Source: Paenibacillus caseinilyticus (GTDB lineage: Bacteria; Bacillota; Bacilli; Paenibacillales; NBRC-103111). Taken from it: 64,000 nt of DNA. Made by a program: the position numbers and the translations under genes. The DNA lies in contig NZ_JAQAGY010000001.1 in assembly GCF_027533645.1 (NCBI RefSeq), forward strand, positions 496,001-560,000. The letters are read 5' to 3'. Each line of letters opens with the position of its first letter. The stretch's first letter is position 1. Below the pieces are notes generated by a model. It made no database searches, had not been told where the DNA came from, and saw only the letters and a list, made by a program, of their open reading frames with translations. Shown here in pieces: positions 26,872 to 36,776 of this stretch.

Positions 26872-29769
26872 TTACTTGCCTAGCTCGGCCAAGACCGCTT
26901 CAACCTGCCCCCGCGACACGCTCGCCATCGCATTCTCGGTGAGCTGCTTCAGGCTGTAATTCTTGACGAAGTTCAGCGCCGGGCTGCCGAACAACTGAGG
27001 CATGTGCTTCTTCATCACTTCAGCGGCCGTAACATCGTCCAGCAGCTCCTGAAGCTTGCTCTCTGCGGTATAGGTCACTTGGAACAATCCCGCAGCCGGG
27101 TAGCGGAACCGGTACGTCCCCGAGCCTACAGTCAGACGAACCCCCTGCCCCGTCTCGGCAGCCGATTCCACTCCCTCCGCAGATGCGGCATCGCTCTGGC
27201 CTTCCTTCAGGCCGGAGAGGGCAGCGCACTTCAGGACGACTTCCGCCGTCGTGTTCGCCGGAACCTCCAGGAACACCTCGATTTCCTCCCCGTTCACGCG
27301 CCAGCCCGATTCGATCCGCCCGTACATCGACTTGTGCGCTGCTCTGGCATGCGTGAGATTCCGGCCGCCGAACAGCGGCTCGATACGAATCCGCTTGTAA
27401 GCCGGAACGGAAGTATCCATATCGAGGCCGGCTACCTTCCGGTACATCCACTCCCCGATCGCACCGTAGGCATAGTGGTTGAAGGAGTTCATGTCATCGC
27501 TCCAGAACGAGCCGTCCGGCTTAATGCTGTCCCAGTGCTCCCAGATCGTCGTCGCGCCCTTGGAGACGGAATACAGCCAGCCCGGATAGCTTTCCTGCAG
27601 GAGCAGCTTCACGGCGGTATCGTGGCAGCCGCTGTTCGAGAGGGCGAAGCACAGGTAAGGCGTGCCCACGAAGCCCGTCGACAGGTGGTATCCGTTCTCC
27701 GCGATGAGGTCGTTCAGATCCTTCGCCACCCGCGCCTTCACGCGGTCGTCTACGAGCTCGAACATCAACGCCAGCACATGTGCCGTCTGCGTCGGCGAAG
27801 CGATCCGGCCCGTGGCCGTGACGAACTCCTCGCGGAACGCGCGGACGATGCCTTCGTGCAGCTCCCCGTACCGGCGAGCATCTTCCTCATGCCCAAGTAC
27901 GGCAGCCGAATCCCGGAGCAGACGCGTCGAATGCGCGTAATAAGCCGTGGCCACCAGTGCCGTCGGGGTTGACCCGATGTAGCTGTTCTCCTTGGCATCG
28001 AGTGCAAGCCAGTCGCCGAAGTGGAAGCCGGTGTTCCATAGGTATTCGCTCTCGCCCTGGGCCCGGATATACTCGACCCAGGCCTTCATGCTGTCATACT
28101 GCTCAGCCAGCAGGCGGCGGTCGTCGTAGTGCCGGTACACGGTCCACGGGCAGATCACCGCGGCATCGCCCCAGGCGGCCGAGCTGGCGCCGCCGACCAC
28201 ATCGGGGACGACGAACGGCACGCCGCCGTCCGGCAGCTGCTCCGCCTTCAGGTCACGCAGCCACTTCGTGAAGAAAGGACCGCCCTGGTAGTTGAACAGC
28301 GCCGTGCCGATGAACACCTGGGCATCGCCGGTCCAACCGAGCCGCTCGTCGCGCTGCGGGCAGTCGGTCGGCACATCGAGGAAGTTGCCCCGCTGGCCCC
28401 ACTGGATGTTCCGCTGGAGCTGGTTCACGAGCTCATTCGAGCATTCGAACTCGCCCGCCGGCTCCATATCGGAGTGCATCACCTCGCCGGTGAACGCCTC
28501 CAGCGGCAGCCCGTTCTCCTGTCCGGGGAAGCCTTCCACCTGGACATAGCGGAATCCCATGAACGAGAAATGCGGCGCGTAGCTCTCCGTCCCTCCGCCG
28601 CCCTGGCATAAGTATTCTACCGTCTGCTTCGCCGGGCGCAGATTGCCGAAGTAGATGTTACCGTCCTTATCGAGCACCTCAGCATGGCGCAGCACAATCC
28701 GCGTGCCTGCCGGTGCCGTGACCTCGAAGCGCATGCGGCCGACCATGTTCTGGCCCATGTCGAGCACATGGTCGCCGGCCGGCGTGACGAAGGCGGATAC
28801 GGGACGCAGACGCTCCGTCACCCGCACAGGCGTATTCTCCTGCGCGACCAGGGTGTGAAGCGGCAGGTCCAGCTCCTCCACCGGCCTCCAGTCGCCGCTG
28901 TCTGCAGCAGGCTCCGCCGCGCTCCATCCCGCAGGCTCCAGCCGGGCGTCATACGTCTCGCCATGATAGATCGTCGAGTACCGAATGCCGCCTAGCGCGG
29001 CCTGCCACGCCTTATCGGTCGCGATCACCTCTTCCCTGCCGTCTTTGTACCGCACATACAGCTGCAGCAGCGCCGCCCGGCGGTCGCCGTACTTGAAGTT
29101 CTTGCCCTCGAAACCCATCCCGCTCTTATACCAGCCGTCCCCGAGCCGGATGCCCGCCGCGTTGCTCCCCGGCTGCAGCAGCTCCGTGACGTCATACGTC
29201 TGGTACTGGAGCCGGTTCAGGTAGCTGGTCCAGCCCGGCGCGAGCTCCTCATCCGAGACCCGCTCGCCGTTCACATAGAGCTCATACACGCCCGCCGCCG
29301 TCGCATAGATCCAGGCGGAAGCGATCTCCCCGCCAAGCTCGAAGCCCCGGCGCAGCAGGAACGCCGCTTCCTCCTGCGGGTCGATGCCGCCCGCTTCCGG
29401 CGTGATCCACTTCGCGGTCCACTCCTCCTCCCGGAGCAGCCCCATCTCCCACCATGCCGCGGCACTCCACTCCGACTCGCGGCCGTGGTTGTCCCATACC
29501 TTCACACGGTAATAGTACCTGGTGCGGCTCTGCAGTTCAGGGCCGGCATACGCCACCTGAATGGACTGGTCCGACTCCGTACGGCCCGAGTCCCAGAGCG
29601 GTTCATCGAAGCGGTCCTCGCCGGCGGCCACCACGATCCGGCAGGCGCGCTGGAGCGTCCCCCGGCGGTCCGAGCTCAGCTCCCAGCTGAGCCGCGGCTG
29701 TGCGGCAGAGAGGCCGAGCGGATTCGTACGATACTCGCATGTTACACGTTCAACGGTTAAGGCTCCCAT
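26872..29769 (-). CDS. Alpha-L-rhamnosidase, GH78
   Basis: 965 residues, cytoplasmic (no signal peptide). Releases terminal L-rhamnose from imported rhamnosides. The N-terminal part contains beta domains with YYYRVKVWDNHG and AKWITPE, typical of Bac_rhamnosid_N. The catalytic (alpha/alpha)6 domain carries the hallmark DCPQRDERLGWTGDAQVF and later TTIWEHWDSIKPDGSF; a C-terminal beta domain follows. The ATG at 29769 has GGAG 11 nt upstream; a GTG four codons earlier overlaps that site. The last ~55 residues (with ASVSRGQVEAVLAELG) are an extra helical tail. It is the last gene of an operon with a sugar ABC importer and a two-component system. Confidence 0.95.
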   Translation of the reverse strand: MGALTVERVTCEYRTNPLGLSAAQPRLSWELSSDRRGTLQRACRIVVAAGEDRFDEPLWDSGRTESDQSIQVAYAGPELQSRTRYYYRVKVWDNHGRESEWSAAAWWEMGLLREEEWTAKWITPEAGGIDPQEEAAFLLRRGFELGGEIASAWIYATAAGVYELYVNGERVSDEELAPGWTSYLNRLQYQTYDVTELLQPGSNAAGIRLGDGWYKSGMGFEGKNFKYGDRRAALLQLYVRYKDGREEVIATDKAWQAALGGIRYSTIYHGETYDARLEPAGWSAAEPAADSGDWRPVEELDLPLHTLVAQENTPVRVTERLRPVSAFVTPAGDHVLDMGQNMVGRMRFEVTAPAGTRIVLRHAEVLDKDGNIYFGNLRPAKQTVEYLCQGGGGTESYAPHFSFMGFRYVQVEGFPGQENGLPLEAFTGEVMHSDMEPAGEFECSNELVNQLQRNIQWGQRGNFLDVPTDCPQRDERLGWTGDAQVFIGTALFNYQGGPFFTKWLRDLKAEQLPDGGVPFVVPDVVGGASSAAWGDAAVICPWTVYRHYDDRRLLAEQYDSMKAWVEYIRAQGESEYLWNTGFHFGDWLALDAKENSYIGSTPTALVATAYYAHSTRLLRDSAAVLGHEEDARRYGELHEGIVRAFREEFVTATGRIASPTQTAHVLALMFELVDDRVKARVAKDLNDLIAENGYHLSTGFVGTPYLCFALSNSGCHDTAVKLLLQESYPGWLYSVSKGATTIWEHWDSIKPDGSFWSDDMNSFNHYAYGAIGEWMYRKVAGLDMDTSVPAYKRIRIEPLFGGRNLTHARAAHKSMYGRIESGWRVNGEEIEVFLEVPANTTAEVVLKCAALSGLKEGQSDAASAEGVESAAETGQGVRLTVGSGTYRFRYPAAGLFQVTYTAESKLQELLDDVTAAEVMKKHMPQLFGSPALNFVKNYSLKQLTENAMASVSRGQVEAVLAELGK

Positions 29770-29853
29770 GGGTTTGCACACTCCATTATGATTGGATTGG
29801 TATACATTCTCCGGTCCCGATTACAGATAATCCGATGCCATCACACGCTGTCC

Positions 29854-30684
29854 CTATCCTTTGACGGACCCGGCGGTCATTCCTGCGACGATCTTTTTGT
29901 TGAAGAAGATAAAGAGCAGCAGCGGCGGCAGCGTAATCAACAGAATATTCGTGAAGAGCAGGTTCCACTGCGTGACGTACTGACTCGAGAAATTATAGAG
30001 CGTAAGCTGTACGGTTGCATTCTTGGAGCCCGGGAAAAAGTATAGCGGGTTCGTGAAGTCGTTGAAGATCCCTACGGAAGAAGTCACGATGATCGTTGCG
30101 GTAACCGGCTGCAGCAGCGGGAGAATGATCCGGAAGAACAGCGATGCTCCGCTGCATCCATCCACAATCGCCGCCTCATCGATCTCCCGCGGGATGGCGG
30201 ACATGAAGCCTTTGTAGAGCAGCACGCAGAACGGGAATCCCAGCGCCACCTCGACCAGGACAAGCCCGGTCATCGTCTTGAACAAGCCGACGCTGTCCAG
30301 CACCCAGATCGTAGGCACGATCGCCGGGGGAATGATAAGCCCCGACAGAACGAGGAAGTTGATCCACGGCGTGGCCTTGTCGGTCCGGCGCTGCATGACA
30401 TAGCCGGACATCGCGCAGACGATCACGAGCACAAGGATCGACAGCACGGTCAGGACCGCAGAGTTGTAGAACGCCCGCAGCAGCATATAATCCCGCGCCT
30501 CGACGACCTGCTTGATGTTGTCCCACAGATGAATCGAAGATGGCCAGGCCAGATTCAGCAGGGACGACTCCTTCGTATTCTTCATGGCGTTGACGATGAT
30601 GAAGTAGAACGGAATCCAGAACAGGACGACGGTCATGCCGACGGCTGCGAACTCCCCGCCCCACCTCCTTATCCCTCTGTTCAT
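29854..30684 (-). CDS. Carbohydrate ABC transporter permease, CUT1 (MalG type)
   Basis: 276 residues with six membrane segments. The cytoplasmic EAA loop, which docks the ATPase, reads EIDEAAIVDGCSGASLFF followed by ILPLLQP. The C terminus AGMTAGSVKG is typical of this permease group. The ATG at 30684 overlaps the stop of the upstream permease (ATGA), so the two are coupled. No ATPase gene is in the locus; as usual for CUT1 systems in these bacteria a shared MsmX-like ATPase is expected elsewhere. Confidence 0.93.
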   Translation of the reverse strand: MNRGIRRWGGEFAAVGMTVVLFWIPFYFIIVNAMKNTKESSLLNLAWPSSIHLWDNIKQVVEARDYMLLRAFYNSAVLTVLSILVLVIVCAMSGYVMQRRTDKATPWINFLVLSGLIIPPAIVPTIWVLDSVGLFKTMTGLVLVEVALGFPFCVLLYKGFMSAIPREIDEAAIVDGCSGASLFFRIILPLLQPVTATIIVTSSVGIFNDFTNPLYFFPGSKNATVQLTLYNFSSQYVTQWNLLFTNILLITLPPLLLFIFFNKKIVAGMTAGSVKG

Positions 30685-31547
30685 AGCTCGGCCTCCTTCC
30701 GGTTCAGGTACATGTAGAGCGGGAAGGCAAACATCGTGACGAAGAGGAACAGGATCACGTTGCCGGCCGTAGCCAGTCCGTAGAAGCCTCCCTGGTACTG
30801 CTTGTAGATGATCGAAGCGATGAGGTCCGTCGAGAAGCCCGGGCCGCCCTTGGTCATCGCCCACACGAGATCGAACGAACGCAGGCCCCCGATGAAGGAG
30901 AGGATAATGACGGAGTTGGTGGCCGGCCGGCTCAGTGGCACGATGATGCTCCAGAACTTATGCCATGCGCCGCCGCCGTCGATTTGCAGCGCTTCATAAT
31001 ACTCCTCAGGGATCGAGAGAATCCCGGCGATATAGATCACGGTGGCGAAGCCTACGCCCTTCCACACATCCACGAGCGCTACCGAGATCAGCGCCAGATC
31101 CGGATTGCCGAGCCAATCGGGCCCGGCGATACCGAGCTTCGCCAGCGTCGTGTTGATGAGCCCCTGCGTCGGGTGCATCATCATGCTGAACGCCAGACCG
31201 ACCGCAATCGTACTGACCAACGTTGGGAAGAAGATGACCGACCGCAGGTAGCCCTTGGTTCTGATTTTGGATGTCAGGAAGACGCCGAGCAGCAGACCGA
31301 GCACTACCTTGAGCACGCAGGTGACCACGGCGTAGAGCAGGGTGTTCTTGAATCCGATCCGCAGCGAAGGCTCTTCGAAGAAGGTGATGAAGTTCTCGAG
31401 CCCGATGAACTTCCACTCGATCAGCGACCAGCGGGTGAGGCTGAAGAAGAACGACATGAGGGTCGGCACCAGAAAGATGGCGATATAGACCAGGGCTGCA
31501 GGCAGCAGAAAATAGTAGGAATACGTGCGTTTGAATATCGTGGTCAT
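30681..31547 (-). CDS. Carbohydrate ABC transporter permease, CUT1 (MalF/UgpA type)
   Basis: 288 residues with six membrane segments. The EAA loop reads EEYYEALQIDGGGAWHKFW followed by IIVPLSRP. The ATG at 31547 has a GGAG site; a GTG at 31559 is an alternative. It pairs with the permease at 29854-30684 and the binding protein upstream to form the membrane part of the importer that feeds the rhamnosidase. Confidence 0.93.
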   Translation of the reverse strand: MTTIFKRTYSYYFLLPAALVYIAIFLVPTLMSFFFSLTRWSLIEWKFIGLENFITFFEEPSLRIGFKNTLLYAVVTCVLKVVLGLLLGVFLTSKIRTKGYLRSVIFFPTLVSTIAVGLAFSMMMHPTQGLINTTLAKLGIAGPDWLGNPDLALISVALVDVWKGVGFATVIYIAGILSIPEEYYEALQIDGGGAWHKFWSIIVPLSRPATNSVIILSFIGGLRSFDLVWAMTKGGPGFSTDLIASIIYKQYQGGFYGLATAGNVILFLFVTMFAFPLYMYLNRKEAEL

Positions 31548-31637
31548 TCGTCTCTCCACTCCAATCCTTCAGGAGGCGGACCGGCCCGTACAGCGGGTAC
31601 CCCCGGGCCGGCTCTCCCGGTCATCATCGGCAGCGGC

Positions 31638-32972
31638 TTACCAGCCCTGCAGGCCGAGCTGCTTCGCCTGCTTCTCCACATCCTTGTCGTAGAGCTGCGC
31701 ACCTTCCTTAGCGGGCTTGAAGCCCGCTCCTACCTCGGTTGTTATCTGCGGGAGGCTCGGTCCCTTGACCGGGGAGACGAACTCCAGCGCCGGCGCCGTC
31801 TTACCCGTGTCAAAGTAAGGCATCATATCCTTGACTACCTGGGGTACATTGTCCGGAAGCTTCGCGCCCTTGACCAGCAGCGGGCCCGTCGGCTTCGACA
31901 CCTTCATCAGCGCTTCGAGGCCTTCGACGGACGAGGTGAATTCGACGAACTTCTTCGCTTCCTCGATATGCTTGCCCTCCTTGTAGATGTACGCCCCGTT
32001 CGATACCCATACCGTCAGGCCGTTGACATCTGCGCTGTCCCCAGGCTGGGCGAAGATGCCGATATCGCCGATATACTCCGGGTAGTTCTGTTCAATCACC
32101 GGAATCGCAAAGGTGAGCATCGGGTAGTGAGCCCCCTTGCCTTCGGCGAGCAGCTTCACGCCGGCATCATAGGTCGTGGCGAGGAAATCCTTGTTGAAGT
32201 ATCCCTTCTTCCCAATCTCCTCGAGCTTCTCGAAGCTTCTCAGTACCGCCGGCGTATCCGCGAACTTCGCTTTGTTCGCCGTATAGTCGTCCGCGAACTT
32301 CGGAGCCTGCGCCTGGACGTTATAATAATCCGCCAGGACGACGATCTGGGTCGTCCAGTCATCCTTGAAGGAGCCGATGACCGGCGTGATGCCCGCCCCC
32401 TTGATTTTCTCATTGTTCGCCATGAGCTCCGCCCACGTCTTCGGCACGGTCAGCCCCAGTTGTGCATATACCTTCTTGTTGTACAACCAGCCCCCGCCCA
32501 TCGTGGAGCCAATCGGCCCCGCAAACATTTTGTTATTGAACGTAACCGTTGGCTTGAAGGATTCCACCACATGGTTCATGAACGGTTCATTCGTCAAATC
32601 CAAGAGGTTCTGCTCCGGATTAAGCGCTTGCATGAGTGAGCCGGCATTATACCAGAACACGTCCGTCATATCGCCGGTTGCCAGACGCGTCTTCACGAGA
32701 TTGTCGCCTTCGCCGCCGCCAGGACGCGTCTCATGCTCGACTTTGATGTTCGGATATTTAGCCTGGAATGCTTCGATGACCCCTTTGGCCTGGTTGACGG
32801 AATCCTGAGAGTTGTCGGTCAGCAGGGAGATCGTTACTTTTTTACCCTCCCCCGGAGAGGGTGCACCGCCGGCCGCTTCCTCGTTGTCCACGGCGCCGCC
32901 GCAGCCTGCAAGTACCCCTGCAGCCAATGCCGCCGCCGACAGCACCGATATCATCTTCTTCTTTTGTCTCAT
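31638..32972 (-). CDS. Sugar-binding lipoprotein of the rhamnoside ABC importer
   Basis: 444 residues. A lipoprotein signal peptide ends in the lipobox LAGCGG, so it is anchored outside the membrane. The mature part is a family 1 extracellular solute-binding protein (two-lobed, with NVKVEHE-type and GGGWLYNKKVY elements). GAGGGGG lies 9 nt before the chosen ATG; another ATG three codons earlier is too close to the site. It lies between the two-component genes upstream and the permeases downstream, the same order as B. subtilis yesMNOPQ. Ligand is inferred to be a rhamnose-containing oligosaccharide from the GH78 enzyme. Confidence 0.93.
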   Translation of the reverse strand: MRQKKKMISVLSAAALAAGVLAGCGGAVDNEEAAGGAPSPGEGKKVTISLLTDNSQDSVNQAKGVIEAFQAKYPNIKVEHETRPGGGEGDNLVKTRLATGDMTDVFWYNAGSLMQALNPEQNLLDLTNEPFMNHVVESFKPTVTFNNKMFAGPIGSTMGGGWLYNKKVYAQLGLTVPKTWAELMANNEKIKGAGITPVIGSFKDDWTTQIVVLADYYNVQAQAPKFADDYTANKAKFADTPAVLRSFEKLEEIGKKGYFNKDFLATTYDAGVKLLAEGKGAHYPMLTFAIPVIEQNYPEYIGDIGIFAQPGDSADVNGLTVWVSNGAYIYKEGKHIEEAKKFVEFTSSVEGLEALMKVSKPTGPLLVKGAKLPDNVPQVVKDMMPYFDTGKTAPALEFVSPVKGPSLPQITTEVGAGFKPAKEGAQLYDKDVEKQAKQLGLQGW

Positions 32973-33144
32973 CCGCTTCATCCCCCTCGATCCTATTTGA
33001 GTTTCGTTCCCATGCTGGAGCGTTTTCCCCTGTGCTTCTTATTGTAGCCCGTTGTCTTGCTATCCGGCAGTGGGTCATAATTTGGTTTAGCGTCCGTTTT
33101 TTTTGGGAGCGTTATCATACAAAAGGGCATCTCTACAGAACGGG

Positions 33145-33174
33145 AAAATAAAAGAAGCCTCCTACGCAGGAGGC
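33145..33174 (-). terminator. Terminator overlapping the end of the response regulator gene
   Basis: Perfect 7-bp stem GCCTCCT / AGGAGGC with GCGT loop, followed on the minus strand by a T-rich tract. The regulator's TAG stop lies inside the stem, so the hairpin is partly coding. It separates regulator transcription from the importer genes. Confidence 0.8.
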
Positions 33175-34670
33175 GCAGGAAGCCCGGAAGCATCCTTATA
33201 CTGGCCCGGCGTCACACCGGTATATCTTTTGAACACCTCCGAAAAATGGCGGTAGGTGTGATAGCCGACCTTCCGGCTGACCTCCTGGACCTTCAGGCCC
33301 TGCAGCAGCAAGGACTTCGCCAGCTCCATGCGGTACCGGGTCAGGAACTTGATGTATGACTCTCCCATCTCTTCCTTGAAGAGCACGCTGAAGTAGGTCG
33401 GGTTCATGCCGACGTGCTCCGCCACTTCCTGCAGCGTCACATCCCGGGTCCCGTTGCGCTCGATGTACTCCCGCGCACGGGATACGGATGCATGCTTCGT
33501 GTCCTCACGGGCATGCATGCTCCCATCGGCGATTCGCTCCATCTGGCTGCGGAACCAGGCGGCCATCTCCCACTTCCCCGCCATCTCGCGGAACTCGGAG
33601 TGCGGCCTGAAGCCCCCCCACAGACCGGACGAAGCCTCGCCTGCGTTCTTCTTGGATTCCTCTGCAGCCAGGTAGATCAGCTTCAGCATCTCGTGTTCGG
33701 CCACATCCAGATCCAGCTTGCCGGCCTGGATCCAGCGCAGGAAGCTCTCGGCCTGCTCCATGAAGCCCGCCCGGTTGCCGGAACGCAGACTGAGGATGAC
33801 CGCCTCCTCCCGCTCGGACAGACCCTCGGGCGCCGTGATCCGATCGCCGAGATCCTCGAAGCGGATCATCCCGTTCTCCCCCAGGAAGCGGGCCGACTGC
33901 AGCGCACGGGAGGCTTCCTGGTAGCTCTCCGCGGCTTCCGCTGGCCGCGTGTAAGTCCGGCCGCAGCCGACCGCCGTGCCTGCCTGCTCCGACTCGCTTA
34001 AGAGCCGGTCCCACAGCTCCTGCCCGGGAGGGAGAAAATGGAAGAGCGCAAGAAGGCGCTCCTGCCCGTGCCGGATAGAGACGCACCGGTAGGCCGGATG
34101 GTCCGGGCAGGCGAACGCATCCGATGCCGCGGCCAGAACGGTGACGGCGGCCACTTCACGAGCATGCGGGCCGAAGCATTCCCTCCACCGGCCTTCCGCC
34201 TCTTCCCCGGTCAGGAGCAGCTCCAGCACCGCCTTCTCCAGCAGTTCCCTGGAGCTCTCCTCGACGATCCGCTTCATCGCATCCCGTTCTTTCTGCTCGC
34301 TGACGCGGCCAAGGACTTTGTGAATCGCCCTCTCGATGCTCTGGATCGTAATCGGCTTCTCCAGATAGTCCACAACCCCCAGGTCGATCGCACGCTTCAC
34401 GTATTCGAATTCGTTGAAGCCGCTGAATACGATGCAGTACGTCTCAGGCGCTTCCCGCATGACGGCCTCGATCAGCTGCAGACCGTCCATCCCCGGCATG
34501 CGGATATCCGTGAAGATCAGATGGGGCCGTTGTTCCCTGAAGAGAGACAGCGCGGCCAGCCCGTCGCTTGCGGTACCGGCCAGCTCGATGCCGAGGCCCG
34601 TCCAATCGATCATCGCCTGAAGGCCTTGAAGTACGATATATTCATCATCAAATACGGCCGCTTTCAACAC
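33162..34670 (-). CDS. Response regulator with AraC-type output domain (YesN-like)
   Basis: 502 residues. The receiver domain (~1-120) has the phospho-acceptor aspartate in LIFTDIRMPGMDG. A variable linker domain follows, and the last ~100 residues are an AraC helix-turn-helix pair (VTLQEVAEHVGMNPTYFSVLF; VQEVSRKVGYHTYRHFSEVF). The start is GTG with GGGGGAG 5 nt upstream. It follows its partner kinase by 58 nt and precedes the importer genes it probably activates. Confidence 0.95.
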   Translation of the reverse strand: MLKAAVFDDEYIVLQGLQAMIDWTGLGIELAGTASDGLAALSLFREQRPHLIFTDIRMPGMDGLQLIEAVMREAPETYCIVFSGFNEFEYVKRAIDLGVVDYLEKPITIQSIERAIHKVLGRVSEQKERDAMKRIVEESSRELLEKAVLELLLTGEEAEGRWRECFGPHAREVAAVTVLAAASDAFACPDHPAYRCVSIRHGQERLLALFHFLPPGQELWDRLLSESEQAGTAVGCGRTYTRPAEAAESYQEASRALQSARFLGENGMIRFEDLGDRITAPEGLSEREEAVILSLRSGNRAGFMEQAESFLRWIQAGKLDLDVAEHEMLKLIYLAAEESKKNAGEASSGLWGGFRPHSEFREMAGKWEMAAWFRSQMERIADGSMHAREDTKHASVSRAREYIERNGTRDVTLQEVAEHVGMNPTYFSVLFKEEMGESYIKFLTRYRMELAKSLLLQGLKVQEVSRKVGYHTYRHFSEVFKRYTGVTPGQYKDASGLPAPPA

Positions 34671-34728
34671 GGAAGCTCCCCCTATCTGGTCTGCGACAGT
34701 TCTAGTCCCAATCTATGGCTCAATCTGA

Positions 34729-36501
34729 CTAATGGCCTGGTTTAAAACGAGTCTGACTTGGTCTAAAACGAATCTCGATACGGGTCCCTTCATTCACCTT
34801 ACTGAGGACGGTTAACGAGCTGCTCGGGCCGTACGACAGCTGCAGCCGCTCCCTGACATTGCGCAGGCCGTAGCCCTGCTCGGTCACTCCGATATCCGCC
34901 ATGCCCACCCCGTCATCCTCTACGGTGAACAGCAGATAGTCCCCGTCTTGGATACCCGTCAGCCGGATGCCTCCCTCTCCCAGCTTGGGCTCCAGCCCGT
35001 GATAGATCGCATTCTCCACCAGCGGCTGAAGAAGCAGCTTCATGACCTCCATCCCCATCACCGAACGATCCACTTCTACCGTATAATGAAAGCGGTTAGC
35101 ATATCTCAGGTTCTGAATCGTCATATAATGTTCGATATGCTTCAGTTCTTTGTATACCGGAATCATCTCCTGGCCCTTGTTCAAGCTGAGCTTGAAGCTC
35201 TCGGACAGAGACACCGCCATCTGGGCGATGTCGTGATTCTTCTGGAGGACGGCCATCCAATAGATGGAGTCGAGCGTGTTATAAAGAAAATGGGGCTTGA
35301 TCTGTGCCTGGAGCGCTCTCAGCTCGGCTTCCCTCTCTTTCAGTTCGGACTGCACGATGCGTTCGGCGAGCTCCTTGTTCTCCGAGGCCACCCGCTTGAA
35401 CGTCTCCCCGATCGCCCCCACCTCGTCATTGTCAAAAGTCTCCGCCAAGCAGCTGCGTGTGCCGATAGTCCACTCCAGCATCATCTTCTTGATCTGAAGC
35501 AGCGGCCGGGTAATGCTGCCGGAGATCAGGATCGACATGATAATGGCAATGAGAGCCATACAACTGGCGATCAGCGTCGTATACAGGCCGATCCGGTCGG
35601 ACTTCCGGAGAAGCTCCTCCGTCCGGATGAGGTGAAGGAAGGTCCAGCTCGTCGTCTGGTTCTCATACCGGGAAACGAGATATCCATTCTCCTTCAGAAC
35701 GCCCAGCGCCGCGTTCATATCCGGTAAAGGGGGGAACTCGCCCGGAGGAAGCGCATTATTGAAGACCGCATGGACTTGATCCTGCGCGGGAGCCAGCGCC
35801 ATGAACCCGCCGAATTCGTTGGTCGCATTGAAGACCTTGCCGAAGATGGAATTCGACACGTTCACGATCAGATAGCCGATCGGCTCGCCGCTCGGACTCT
35901 GGGCATCACGGAAGAGCTTCACGGTGGAGAACGTATTCTTCGCTTCCCCGAACACATCGTATCCGAGGAAGACGACTCCCCCCTGCGCGCGCTCCGCACT
36001 CCGGAACCAAGGGGATTGCCGGATCAACTCGGGCTTGCCCCCCTGCTCATAGATTCCGGCATCATCCGAACGTCCCGAACAGAAGATCTTAAAGTCCATA
36101 TTCATGAGACAGATCGAGCTGACGAACCTCGTGTCGAACAGATTGTGGCTGATCACCTTCTGCAGACGGTTGGCGCTGGATTCCTTCATATCCGTCTGCT
36201 CATAGTTCGGCCGCGTCCCGCTTTCGATCAGCTCCTGGCGGATCTCGTCGTTCACAACAATGGCGCGGTTCAAGTTCACAATATTGCGGAACAGCAGATC
36301 GGCCACCTCGCTGGAGGTTTCCAGGTGCTCCACGATCGTCTGTGTATTCGTTTCCATCAGCGCATCCTTTGCACTGTTGAAGGAAAGATAGCCGAGAATG
36401 AACAAGGGAGGCAGCGAGACCAGCAGCATAGCGGCAAGGAACCTTCTTCGGAGCTTCCGGAAGCGGATGTGGTCAATGAGGGAACGAAGCCCTGATTTCA
36501 T
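34729..36501 (-). CDS. Sensor histidine kinase, YesM/LytS-type
   Basis: 590 residues. Two membrane segments (~20-41 and ~303-325) enclose an extracytoplasmic sensor domain of about 260 residues, followed by HAMP. The phospho-accepting histidine is in QIKPHFLYNTLDSIYW, and the ATPase domain has PLVENAIYHG and DDGVGM. GGAGG lies 6 nt before the ATG. It forms a two-component pair with the AraC-type regulator downstream and probably senses an extracellular rhamnoside or its binding protein. Confidence 0.95.
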   Translation of the reverse strand: MKSGLRSLIDHIRFRKLRRRFLAAMLLVSLPPLFILGYLSFNSAKDALMETNTQTIVEHLETSSEVADLLFRNIVNLNRAIVVNDEIRQELIESGTRPNYEQTDMKESSANRLQKVISHNLFDTRFVSSICLMNMDFKIFCSGRSDDAGIYEQGGKPELIRQSPWFRSAERAQGGVVFLGYDVFGEAKNTFSTVKLFRDAQSPSGEPIGYLIVNVSNSIFGKVFNATNEFGGFMALAPAQDQVHAVFNNALPPGEFPPLPDMNAALGVLKENGYLVSRYENQTTSWTFLHLIRTEELLRKSDRIGLYTTLIASCMALIAIIMSILISGSITRPLLQIKKMMLEWTIGTRSCLAETFDNDEVGAIGETFKRVASENKELAERIVQSELKEREAELRALQAQIKPHFLYNTLDSIYWMAVLQKNHDIAQMAVSLSESFKLSLNKGQEMIPVYKELKHIEHYMTIQNLRYANRFHYTVEVDRSVMGMEVMKLLLQPLVENAIYHGLEPKLGEGGIRLTGIQDGDYLLFTVEDDGVGMADIGVTEQGYGLRNVRERLQLSYGPSSSLTVLSKVNEGTRIEIRFRPSQTRFKPGH

Positions 36502-36641
36502 GATGTACCTCCAAGCGGATCGGCACGGGGCTGGACCGGTTGTTTATTATTCATTATAGCGCTTTCTTCTCCGGCGGCAATCCAATCCTTCTGCGGGGGC
36601 CCGGATCCATGTGGCCATCCAGTGCCATAAGGGAGAATAAG

Positions 36642-36695
36642 ATAACAGCCCCTGGGACATGACCGCACGCTTAGTCATATCCCAGGGGCTGTTAT
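36642..36695 (-). terminator. Terminator of the VOC gene
   Basis: 16-bp stem ATAACAGCCCCTGGGA / TCCCAGGGGCTGTTAT with a 22-nt loop that can extend pairing via TGAC/GTCA. It lies 82 nt past the VOC stop on the minus strand. No clear T run. Confidence 0.65.
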
Positions 36696-36776
36696 GGTCT
36701 CCGATGCGAGGTGCTCAGGTAGGGGGGCTCTCGGCTGCCCCCAAGCTTCACGCGGCCTCCATGGATCCTGTGTCAC

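Noticed and set aside
26674-26883. Plus-strand 69-codon frame upstream of the repair operon
   Set aside because: Starts with a hydrophobic stretch but lacks a ribosome site and any recognisable family; runs into the end of the rhamnosidase gene.
30960-32639. 559-codon plus-strand open frame
   Set aside because: Lies opposite the permease and binding-protein genes, whose motifs are unambiguous.
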